Of a stretch of 64,000 nt of DNA, positions 25,940 to 34,885 are shown one piece after another. The notes beneath the pieces are model-generated. The model saw nothing but the letters and a program-made list of their open reading frames with translations, did no database searches and was not told the origin of the DNA. The position numbers were made by a program, and so were the translations under genes. Numbering within the stretch: the stretch's first letter is position 1; every line of letters starts with the position of its first letter. The stretch is from Stichopus chloronotus (lineage: Eukaryota > Echinodermata > Holothuroidea > Aspidochirotida > Stichopodidae). The DNA lies in contig SFZH01000008.1 in NCBI GenBank assembly GCA_021234535.1, positions 7,510,897-7,574,896 of the forward strand, written 5' to 3'.

Positions 25940-26180
25940 CTACGGTTAAGACAGTACATTATGGTAAAAAGTGTTTAGTCAAAGATTTTCAGTACGTAAT
26001 TTTGATTGTTAATTACCCTGTCATTATTGCTTCAGTTGTGTGTCAGATGTTCAGAATCTCTTAATTTGGCCATTTACCATTAACATGTGAGTAATACTCA
26101 ACAGGTGTAACAAAATATCATGACATTTGTGAACCAACTCAATGAGTCTCTTTAAATTTCATTATTGCAATTCACAAATG
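25940..26180. repeat. Dispersed repeat family 4, copy A
   Basis: Aligns by eye with 46290-46500. Shared blocks: AAAAGTGT-T-GTCA, GGATTTTCA-like, GTTAATTACCC versus GTTAATTACTC, TCTCTTAATTTGGCCATTT versus CCTCTTAATTTGACCATTT, then AATGAG(T/C)CTCTTTAA. In USP5 intron 2. Confidence 0.6.
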
Positions 26181-27066
26181 TAGTATATTTCTATCAAATT
26201 TTACAGGCAGGCTCACTTTGTCAACCAAAGAATTATTCACCTTCCCAACAATGGTGACAAGTAATTTATAAACAAGCTACTGATGGGCACACCATTAAAG
26301 GAGAAAAGGTCACAACTTTTGGCCATGAAGCATTACTTTTAAATGAGTGACTACCATCTGGTATCAAACACAAGGCATCACCAAATTTCATTATAATAAG
26401 TTGTTCACTTTCCAAGATAATCAGTCTGAATTCGTAAAAATCAATCAGGAAGCTGACACTCTGATATTATAATGACAAAGACCTGACCACAAGTGATTGA
26501 AAAGCTCCAGTTTTTTTTTCTTTTTTTAATACTTTATTGTCAACTATTTTTTATATTTAAGAATAGATTCAAATCTGAATGTTAATAATTTGAAAGGTGC
26601 ATAATAAACTTTGGATATTCAACACACTTTGTGTACCAGTGAATGCTAATTTACATACACAATAATTTAAAAAGAAAAAGGAAATAGATTAAATTCCTGC
26701 TATCACTGGTCATGTGACACCATAATTAGATTTATTCAACTAGGTTTACAATCAACTGAAGCAAAAATGGCAGCAACCTTCCGAAAGTGCAAAACTTAGA
26801 AAGAAACAATATTTTTTAAAGAAATATTTGGAAGCTGTTTGTCAGACACTTGTGCTTCATTTACTGTACCATTCCATGGTTCTCTTCTCCTTTAATGTAC
26901 CATTCTATGATCTTCCCTCAATGCACTGGTTGGCTTCCATTTAACATGCTAAACATGTGAGAAGGAAGAAGCTGCCAGTTCACACAGGCAACCACCATAA
27001 CTTAGTGTTTGGAATTTTTTGGCGAGGTTTGGTAGAAGTTTCATTGGAAAATTTTTCAGCCCTCAC

Positions 27067-27192
27067 CTTCGTTTTCATGACCTTCATATTTAAGTAAAGC
27101 CGGTTGGCAGTGGACTGGAAGTGGCGGAGAACATGCTCTTTGCAGAATCCTAGAAATGTTTTCATACACACATTGAGCCCATCTTTGCTCTC
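27067..27192 (-). CDS. USP5: USP5 exon 2 (residues 38-79)
   Basis: The exon is 126 bp, phase 0 at both ends, with acceptor TTTTGCAG and donor AAG|GTGAGG. It encodes ESKDGLNVCMKTFLGFCKEH and then the HF...RLYLN segment, aligning with ESEGGLYICMNTFLGFGKQY of human USP5. This is the core of the nUBP domain. Family knowledge: this domain packs against the catalytic core; the role is inferred by homology here. Confidence 0.93.
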
Positions 27193-27509
27193 CTGCAAAA
27201 TGTAAAGAAGTCTGTTAGACATAAAATCACATTAAAGAGCACTAAGGTTCCATAAAATTCCCTGAAAATTAGGCCAAAACAAATCATCTAAATCACTTAA
27301 GCAAAAAGGAACAATTTTATTCTACCAGAATCCGAAAAGAAAAACTTGTCAGTTGTAACCATTTAACAGAGTCCAAAACTAGAGCCAACAACCCACACAG
27401 ACAGACTTATTCATTCATGAACAATGCTATGACTTTTATTTTGAATCTGGTTGACAAAACGTTACATCAGTTCAATTGCAGGCCATTCCTTGTTCATAAC
27501 ACTGTAAGA

Positions 27510-28620
27510 TATTGAATACAATCATTTATAGGTAAGTTAAGCCGTTGTTTTGAATTTTACGTCACCACCTCTGAAAATGTTGGCAGCTAAACAAAGCATT
27601 GTTTTGAGCGAGCTAATTGTGTAAGAACTAATTGACTTAAATGATGTTGTTATGTGAATGATATTCAAGTGGAATCACCTGATAAAGGAATGAAATACTG
27701 TGAGCTAATTGAGCAACTTATCTTTCCTCAATTTGGTGGGTCTTAATATCTTCACAGTAATGAAATTAAACACGTGCACATGCCATCTGACATTCTTCTT
27801 TTGTACTTTGTGTTGAAGTTGAGAATACACAGAATGAAAACCTTAATACTACTCTGTCCTTTACTGAAGCATGAACAAGCTTGATACACACTGACAATGG
27901 TTCGAGACCCTGACACCATTTTAATAAAAGAAACTGAATACCAGAATTTCTAGCTAGCATGGTTGCACCTAGAAGTTCGACACACCTAAGGATTTGATCG
28001 ATGATTATGTAGTTGGTAAAAGTCCAAAACACTCATTTAGATGGGATTTTAGCACTACCAGTACCTTACAAATGTAATGATGTAAAAAGATTTTCTGTGT
28101 TTCTCCTTTAAAAAGTGAGCACAACATGAACCCAAGATTTCTGCTGTCAGAAGTATTTTGATGCACCTAAGTTAACACATTGTAACTTTTGTGGAGTCAT
28201 AAGCAAAGTCAAATGGCAGAGTAGCATTAGCCATGAGGTTATGTAACATGTACAGTTATTTCTAGCAGGTGGATCATGATTTTGGAGACATGGAGATATT
28301 TTGAGGTGCACAGTATTCTGGGTTGTTTGTTCGTGACATTTCAAGACAGGATATGAAGCCTAGCCTATCGGCAAGGTTGGAACAACCTTATCAAAGAACC
28401 AGAAGTGTGACAGGCATCATCATGCAGTAACATTCTATGTCTAAAAAATTATGTCATTCTGCTTTCAATGGGTAGCTTACTGTAGATTGTCTGAAATAAT
28501 AGTTTTAACGTAGCTAGGAGTGTGTGATTCTAGGGGACGTGTCATTCTAGGTGTACAGTACCATACATGTAATGTATTGAGATAAAAAATTCACAAAAAC
28601 TCATGGGAAAGGTAAAACCC
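27510..28620. repeat. Dispersed repeat family 1, copy B, split by an insertion
   Basis: This matches copy A at 1590-2350 up to the shared word TCTAGCTAGCATG (ending about 27961) and resumes at ATACATGTAATGTA (about 28563). The 590 bases between are absent from copy A. It lies in USP5 intron 1. Confidence 0.65.
27966..28553. mobile_element. Element inserted in family 1 copy B, termini CACCTAGAA
   Basis: The extra 588 bp begin CACCTAGAAGTTCGACAC and end TTCTAGGTG, so the 9-bp ends are inverted repeats. A weaker match continues inward (CACCTAGAATGACACG reading from the right end). No transposase frame was found, so it looks non-autonomous. A target-site duplication is not clear. Boundaries come from comparison with copy A plus the terminal repeats. 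Confidence 0.5.
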
Positions 28621-29163
28621 CAGAGCACCCCATCTTGGATCACTAAAAAGGTAATACTCTTACAGTACTAATCATATAATGTACAAGCAAGCTTATTTGG
28701 ATGTAGCATGGATGTATAAAACTTCCCGCATCTAACGCAAAAAACCTTGGAATTTCTAGCTGTTGTAAATTCAAAATCCATACAAATAAGATATCTTGTT
28801 TTCGCATGTCTAAAATTCAATTTTACTGGTAATTTGATCCAATATGCTATGGATTGTACCTTGAAATCTGTGATTTAACCAACATTTACTTCAGTTAATG
28901 ATACCATGTAAACATGCCGAACTTCACGCACCTCACTAACGTTAGCATGACAATCATTACATGAAGAGAGTCCTTTTAAACAAATCTTGTGCCTAAACCT
29001 ACAGCACAAACTTGTGAACAAGCTAGCAACAAAAATGGTCAGGAAAAATTCCATTGAAGAGTCAAAATCATGATTTGAAAATTTGTAACATTCGGCGGAA
29101 ACTGCGAACAGGATGCTCTAGGGCCTAGGCCCAGCCTACCTCACCTATGCAATGCTGTACTGT

Positions 29164-29723
29164 AAGTTGACTAACCACACAAGGGCGATTAAATAAACAG
29201 TGTCTCAGCTTTCTTTTCAGTCATTTCAAGGTATTCTAGTCAAAAATTTTCCAGCTACTTATGTAATCGAATTTCAGGGCTTACCTTTTAGGGGTGCGCG
29301 CAGTTTGGTGTATCTATACGGGAGAATAGGAATTGTCTATTTACACCAACAAGTTTGTGCTATCAATGGTGAGAATTCTTTTGAATAAGCTGCTTATTCG
29401 TACGTGTGCGGGCGAATAAACTAGACCATTCACGAAAGAACCTAGCCTAGGGTGTTGTAAATGTAAGTAGACTGTTGGTGTCAATCGTTATAGTAGTTAG
29501 TAGTTGAAGTACCGTACACGGTACAGGTGCAATGAGTAACGTGTGCCATGTGTAGTGAATAGTGTATAGTGCATGTACCAAACTTGGCGCACCCCTAAAA
29601 ATTAAGCGCTAAAAATGCAATGACCTTAGAGCTGGACAAATTTTTCACTACAATGCCTTGAGATGACTGAAAAGAAAGTTGAGACACTGTTTATTTAATC
29701 GCCCTTGCCTTTTTAGTCAACTT
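29164..29723. mobile_element. Inverted-repeat element, 147-bp arms, in USP5 intron 1 by the promoter
   Basis: The left arm 29164-29310 and right arm 29577-29723 are inverted copies of equal length. Outer ends read AAGTTGACTAA then AAGGGCGATTAAATAAACAG; inner ends carry AGGGGTGCGCGCAGTTTGG and its reverse. Between them are 266 bp without a convincing frame. A further half copy, TAGGGGTGCGCGAAGTTTGG, follows at 29726-29745. The right end is about 160 bp from USP5 exon 1. Confidence 0.75.
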
Positions 29724-29881
29724 GTTTAGGGGTGCGCGAAGTTTGGCAGTGTGCGAAGTTTGTCTGTACACTGTACATCCATGCTACTGAGAGACAATGA
29801 ATGAACCGTGTTTGCCTTCCGGATGGTGAAAACAAGCGGGTAACAATAAAACATTTTTAAGGAAAAGAGGAAGGAATATAC

Positions 29882-29992
29882 CAGACTATCAAAGCAGAAG
29901 ACGCATTCATCTTTGTGTACTTTCTCACCCCCTTGTGGAACTCGCGGTGGCTGGACATTTTCCAGATGCTCGAGTAACATGGGCGCCGCCAT
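29882..29992 (-). CDS. USP5: USP5 exon 1 (residues 1-37)
   Basis: The start codon is at 29990-29992, with A at -3 and G at +4, a good Kozak context. The frame stays open upstream, but this ATG is chosen because it gives exactly 30 residues up to the conserved VHKDEC, the same as human USP5. The exon encodes MAAPMLLEHL...RVPQGG and then KVHKDECVFCFDSL, the start of the N-terminal cryptic zinc-finger (nUBP) domain. The donor is CTG|GTATAT, phase 0. A YY1-type word overlaps the ATG. Confidence 0.93.
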
Positions 29993-29996
29993 TTTG
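29984..29996 (-). promoter_or_regulatory. YY1-type motif overlapping the USP5 start codon
   Basis: The minus strand reads CAAAATGGCGGCG, fitting the AAnATGGCGGC word bound by YY1. In many animal housekeeping genes this motif lies at the start of translation just inside the transcript. Seen: the exact word. Inferred: YY1 use, as for a TATA-less promoter; no TATA box is evident upstream. Confidence 0.55.
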
Positions 29997-30360
29997 TTTA
30001 GTGCAAACTGGTGCCCGACGACTAGATATAGACTAGACTGAAGTGAGTGCAGTACCCGTGGACGTACTGGTATACTGTGTTGGACTCGTACTGACAGTAC
30101 TGTACATACAATATAAGCGCGGTGTATCCGCAAAAATAGTGTACGTGAAGTATGTACAATACAAGCTTTTAACGAATACGTTTGCATCGATGTTGAGTGA
30201 CTCTGAAATTCTTTTGGATGATATTTGGAACGGATTTGTTTATGTCATTTATTTCATTATCGTTTTTTTTTCTCTCGATAAACTTGACAAGTAACTTTTC
30301 GTCCAATATTAGAGTCTCTTATGCAAACAGATGCATATCTTTAATATAACGGCTCGTGTG

Positions 30361-30395
30361 ATTGGTCGTGATCGATTTGTTTTCAAACGGTTTGG
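30361..30395 (+). promoter_or_regulatory. Putative CDCA3 cell-cycle promoter: CCAAT, CHR-like and MYB-like words
   Basis: ATTGG (inverted CCAAT) is at 30361-30365, TTCAAA (reverse of the CHR word TTTGAA) at 30382-30387, and AACGG inside AAACGGTTTGG directly after. CCAAT boxes upstream of a CHR close to the transcription start are the usual layout of G2/M genes bound by NF-Y and DREAM/MuvB-MYB complexes, and human CDCA3 is a G2/M gene. The words are short, so this rests mainly on their order and on position just upstream of the putative first exon. Confidence 0.4.
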
Positions 30396-30481
30396 GTCTA
30401 ACATGATATCAACAGAAGCAGCCAGTGACTGATGGTGAAGGATACATAGGTCTTGTTTTTGAGAGATATTTGCCGTAAATG
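30396..30481 (+). other. CDCA3: Putative CDCA3 non-coding exon 1 (5' end approximate)
   Basis: A strong donor, ATG|GTGAGT, ends at 30481. The coding exon at 31671 starts with an acceptor and 38 untranslated bases, so a 5' leader exon is required upstream. This donor, next to the CCAAT/CHR-like words, is the best candidate. The transcription start is not determinable here. Confidence 0.35.
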
Positions 30482-31670
30482 GTGAGTATTTCTTTCCGAT
30501 ATTTAGCCCTCCTGTCACCCCAACAATGCTTCACGAGTTTTGTTTGTTAATGACAGAGCAGAATGTGGTGAAATGAGTGATTACTAGTCTGCAGACGACA
30601 AGGTCGTTGTGAGTCATTGCACCTCACCACACACATCGTTTCGACATTAGTTGTTGTGCATTGTGTTTGAATTACTCAATTGCACACCGCATTAGTAAGT
30701 TACAATCTTAAATAGGCTAGGCTGGTGACTCAGAGCTGTGCGTGAGGTGGCTTTACTAAGAACATGGGTCTGGTTTGCTTCATTCAGTTTCAAGTCACTG
30801 TCAGAGCAACACATGGATTCAACTTATTCACTTTCAAATAAGAAAATGAGTTTAGGTAGGCTGTATTTCAGTGTTTTTTTTTTTCTTATGGAAGGCAACT
30901 TTATTTTTCAAAAATTTTCTCCCTGTATTATCGGCCTATTTTAATGTAGCTTGTAAGTGACTCAAGTTGTATTGTGGGAGGATTTTGCTTTTGTTTTGGT
31001 CATACTCAAGTCATAAGTTTCCTTTTCTCATCTTAATTTCATTTTAAAAAGTTGACTGCAGGGCACTGTACATTATCAGTCGCAAGTAACAAAGTGATAT
31101 GTATTTTTTTTTCTGCCTTGATTGAATGCAATTTTTTGTGAGCATCATATACAATCATACTTTGAGCAGTCACTTTCACATTTTTTTCATAGATAGTCTG
31201 TCATTGCTTATATGATAGTCAATGAGTTCTAGCTACTGTACAGAAGTTTGGCAAAGTAAATGTAATTGTAAAAAAGTTTCTCATCCTAACTTCCTAAAAG
31301 GATCGAGTGTGCCGGCCGTTTTTTTTTTTTTTTTTAAAGGAAGAACCTGAAAGGGTTATTGGGAATGTTCAACAAACTACTGTACCTCATTGCTGTATAG
31401 ATAAGCACTATATTATGTTGTGATAAGGGCTACATTATGTTGTACAGATGTAGCCTGTAAGACGTAAGAAGATGAAATTGATGAATTAGAGGACTGGGAA
31501 TTGGGATAAAACATTTTCTGTTAAAATTCTACTTTTGATCATGAATAAAGCATGTGGCGGGAGAAAAGCATGGAGGACATGGATGAGAAACTAGTTTTAT
31601 TTTTATACTTGGCCTTAAGCATAGGCCGACAGTATGTTTTTGTCATAATATATATATTTTTTTTCAACAG

Positions 31671-32042
31671 TTTTGCGAAGGGTCAAACACAATTTAAGGA
31701 TTACCATCATGGGTGCATCAGAGAGCAAAGGAAACACCCATGAACAATTGTCAGAGGAGCAAAATGTCACTCCTATTCAGAACAGAAGAGTATTGAAATT
31801 ACAGGACCCACGCTCTCCTTCAGAGGACATAAACAGAACACCAATTGTAACGGATACCACAGACTTTCAAGATCCACGTTCCCCTACAGCTGAGATATGC
31901 AGGACACCTGTGGAAGAGACAACAGATCCAAGGTCTCCAACCGAGGGGATCCCCAGAACCCCTGCAAACCCATTTGTATTTCCTGATCCAAGATCCCCAT
32001 CTGTTGAAATTACAAGGACACCTCTCATAAAAAGCATCGAGG
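31671..32042 (+). CDS. CDCA3: CDCA3 exon 2: start codon and DPRSP repeats
   Basis: Acceptor TTTTTTTTCAACAG, donor GAGG|GTGAGT, phase 1 out. Coding starts at ATG 31709, giving MGASESKG. Gly2 and Ser6 fit the MGxxxS N-myristoylation pattern, and human CDCA3 (MGSAKS) has the same spacing. Four copies of DPRSP(S/T)xxIxRTP begin at 31805, 31871, 31925 and 31985, spaced 18-22 residues apart; human CDCA3 has two. Each copy carries an SP and a TP site suited to proline-directed (CDK-type) kinases. A longer in-frame start at 31673 would lack the MG terminus and is not preferred. Confidence 0.92.
31805..32026 (+). repeat. Four DPRSP...RTP protein repeats within CDCA3 exon 2
   Basis: The copies read DPRSPSEDINRTP, DPRSPTAEICRTP, DPRSPTEGIPRTP and DPRSPSVEITRTP, at 31805, 31871, 31925 and 31985. 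The DPRSP and RTP ends are fixed in all four, the middle varies, and linkers differ. This is the defining motif of CDCA3. Selection on the motif rather than recent duplication is suggested because synonymous positions and spacers have diverged. Confidence 0.9.
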
Positions 32043-32658
32043 GTGAGTAAACAGGTGTTTTTATATGTATATGGCAGCCTATTACGAAAATTGAAAAAAA
32101 GTGAATAAGTGCAATTTCAAACGTCCTAGAAGGTGAAGAACTGTACATTTTAATGTTTTTTACTTGGATATTGAAAATCAGGTAAAATCAGTTGGCCTTG
32201 TCACTGGTCATTCTGCTTTTGGGACAACTTAAATTTGCCCACTCACTGTCTGCTATTAGTTTATTTTTAAGTTGAACACTGAAATGCAGGATGCATGCTA
32301 TGCAGTATGAGTCATGGTTAAGTTTTTTTGTTTTTTTTTTCAGTTTGTTGCAAAAGCAGCTTTTGGTGGTGAAAATGAGCAATTGTTCTGCACTTTAACT
32401 CCATGCATGAACTTTTTATTCATGGTCTATACTCCACTTGGAATAAAATCGTTGGAAACAGTCAAAAATAGTACAGTAGAAGCAAATTGTGGGGAACTTG
32501 GATTTTAATGTACATTGCCCTATACATGTACTGTACTGTGTACAATTTACAGTACATCATTAATTGTGTAAAATCTGAAACCCAGAATGAGAAATGGTGT
32601 GTGTGTGTAGGCGGCCTTGCTTCTGTTGAATTCTGTTTAGAAATTTGATGTACAGTAG

Positions 32659-33501
32659 CAGGGATGAAATTTAGCGGTCGTCCGAGACGACCAAAATTTC
32701 TGTAGGACGACCAAAGTTACTACCTCAGGTTGTCCTTTGGACGACCAAATTTTACCCCTGGTCATTTATATTGTGACGCAGTGCTTACAACTCAACACTG
32801 AGATGCAACCAAAATATTTAACATGCATGAACTCCATTCCAAAGCATCTGTTTTCTTTCACAAAAAACCGCCAAAACAACCTGAAATCCACGGTAGGTAA
32901 AAAGCCAAACAAACAGCCTCAGTGTACGATCATGTTTCAACTGATGTTACTGTACCAGACATGCACATACAGTACACAGCGAGTACCAGATAGATGATCG
33001 CAGTCGAAGAATTCAGCCATATGTGCTACGTGCAAGGAGAGCTGGTATGAATTTTCTAAATAGTGATAGTACCGTTCGAGATTAGTAATGTATCATATTT
33101 TGATTTGAAACAAACATTATATTATACAGAGATTTTCTTCTATATGATATATACTTTACAGCATCAATGATTCTAGATAATGACATTTTTTTATTATCAA
33201 AGTGAAAAGGTGGAATTTTACCAGCCTCCTTGTGGAAACCCCTCCCCCTTCCCTTTGGATAAACCCTGAGCATTACTTTTAAGTTACAAGTCAGTAGTAT
33301 AATTTAGCTGTGGAAAGTTTCAACCTGTATAAGAAAGACAAATAAAAACATGGTCTTGACTGTGCAAAATACACATCTTGCACATTTCTTGTCTTTATAT
33401 GTCCGTTGTGGAGGGCGACCAAATTTTCGGGAGGACAACCAAATTATTGCAGCTGGTTGTCCTTGGGACAACCATTTTCAGTTGCTTAAGGATCATCCCT
33501 G
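32659..33501. mobile_element. Probable non-autonomous hAT-like element with hairpins near both ends
   Basis: It begins CAGGGATGA and ends TCATCCCTG, with AGTAG directly on both outer sides as a candidate 5-bp target duplication. Just inside each end are short perfect or near-perfect hairpins: GGTCGTC-CGA-GACGACC (32676-32692), GGTTGTCC-TTT-GGACGACC (about 32729-32747) and GGTTGTCC-TTG-GGACAACC (33455-33473). Repeated GGACGACCAAATTTT-like units sit beside them. No transposase frame is visible. The CAGGG...CCCTG termini suggest hAT, although hAT duplications are normally 8 bp. Confidence 0.6.
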
Positions 33502-34699
33502 AGTAGTGACTTGTGATCTGTTCAGACACTGATAGTAACTTATTGTGAATAACAGTGAGTAATGATCATTAAGTAGATGTGATAAATAACAGTAAGCGCT
33601 ACTTAAGTAAGCAGGTTGTTCTTTGTTATCAGTGCTCAAGGAAGTTTGTCAGTTTTCCTTGCGATGGGTGTGATATTATATTGAAATGTTGTTAATGTCT
33701 CTGACCAGTATCTACAGTACTGTACATACTGTACTTTGATATTTAAAGCATTTTAGAGTTAAATCAAGCCTATATTTGGGGGACAAACAAAAGTTGGACC
33801 TGCTACTGTTGTTAGACCTACAGTATGTTGTAAAACTTTTCTAGATACATCTTTCTCACCGAATAGTGAGTGGCAAATTGCATCCCATCGTTCAAAGGAG
33901 AACTTACAGACCATAACTGATTACCTCTACGACTATAGACTCCATCCAGTATTGAGTTACTCAGTGAATGTTTTTAAATTGAATGCACACAAAATTTTCT
34001 GCAGAGCTGCTGTAAGTAAAGTTACTTTGAAACTCAAAAGATAAGTTTTTTTTTTTATTTATAAGAAGATTATCAGTAGCTTTCGTAGCAAGAAGTACTG
34101 TACAGTATGTACATTGCCACATTACACTTTACAATATTGTGGTAATAGTATTAGAACTGCTGAAATGCTTTCAAGAATTCTGAGTCTGACTTGAAAATTC
34201 CATCTAACTGTCCAATAAAAACTACTACATATGTTGGTCCCAAAACAAAAAATCAATCACGAATGTTGCTGTTGATTGGCCTGCTGGTGATATTCTGTTT
34301 AAGTGTTATTCAGCTACTGTACAGGTTGTGCTTGCACATGTTTTTTTAAAATGATGCAGTTACAGTAACTACAGGTACAATCAGCTACTGTAAAATATTG
34401 CTTTGCTCATCATATGCTCACCACAGTCGGACTTTACATTCACATCAATACTGCAGGTAGCACTGTACATGTATTTCAACTTCTTTGTGCAGGCTTGCTG
34501 TATTTGATACGGTTCCCCTTCTTCGTTTTGCATCAAAATTATACTACTGTAATGATAATCAAGTACTGTAGGCTACTGGGTAACGCAATTCCATACGATA
34601 CTGCAAACAGTGAATAATCGTATGGTACATCACATTCACATCCCATTAAATTGCTCCAAAAAAAAACTTGTTACAGAAACAGGGCATAATGTAGTGCTT

Positions 34700-34885
34700 A
34701 TATTTTGTATAACTGTTTTTAGGATTTGTAGGTCTTTGGTAAACTGCAGTATTGGTGAAATTTGAATCGTCATGCACATTTGTAGATTGAAAATGCCGCT
34801 TTTTTTTTTTTCTCTTTAATTTGTGTAGCAACTCAGCCTGGCGGTGTAGCAAGTTGTGATTGTTACTGGATAAATCATTCCCTAG
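34700..34885. repeat. Dispersed repeat family 2, copy B
   Basis: Partner of 5668-5850, same orientation. It contains a T-run at about 34800 not present in copy A. It lies in the intron between CDCA3 exons 2 and 3. Confidence 0.5.

Larger units (their letters stand above)
972..29992 (-). other. USP5: USP5 (isopeptidase T) gene, exons 1-14, 3' part off window
   Basis: Whole-gene entry; the coding exons are listed separately. USP5 is a cytosolic and nuclear cysteine protease that cuts unanchored polyubiquitin chains, recognising the free C-terminal GG of ubiquitin through its ZnF-UBP domain, and so recycles monoubiquitin. Fourteen exons give about 548 codons, roughly two thirds of the family length (about 850 residues). 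Residue numbering runs a constant 9 behind human at the ZnF cysteines and the catalytic Cys. All splice junctions are GT/AG and phases agree between neighbours, except for a one-base frame break inside exon 14. The two UBA domains and the His box must lie left of position 1. Invertebrates usually have one gene equivalent to vertebrate USP5 and USP13; linkage to CDCA3 favours the name USP5. Introns range from 0.46 kb to 6 kb. Confidence 0.95.

Noticed and set aside
27895..27906. GGTTCGAGACCC resembling a tRNA B box
   Set aside because: No A box at the right distance, no cloverleaf, and the matching repeat copy at 2255-2270 lacks the word.
30738..30944. Plus-strand frame between the two genes
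   Set aside because: It lies in the first CDCA3 intron, has no homology, and would not splice in frame to the MGASES start.
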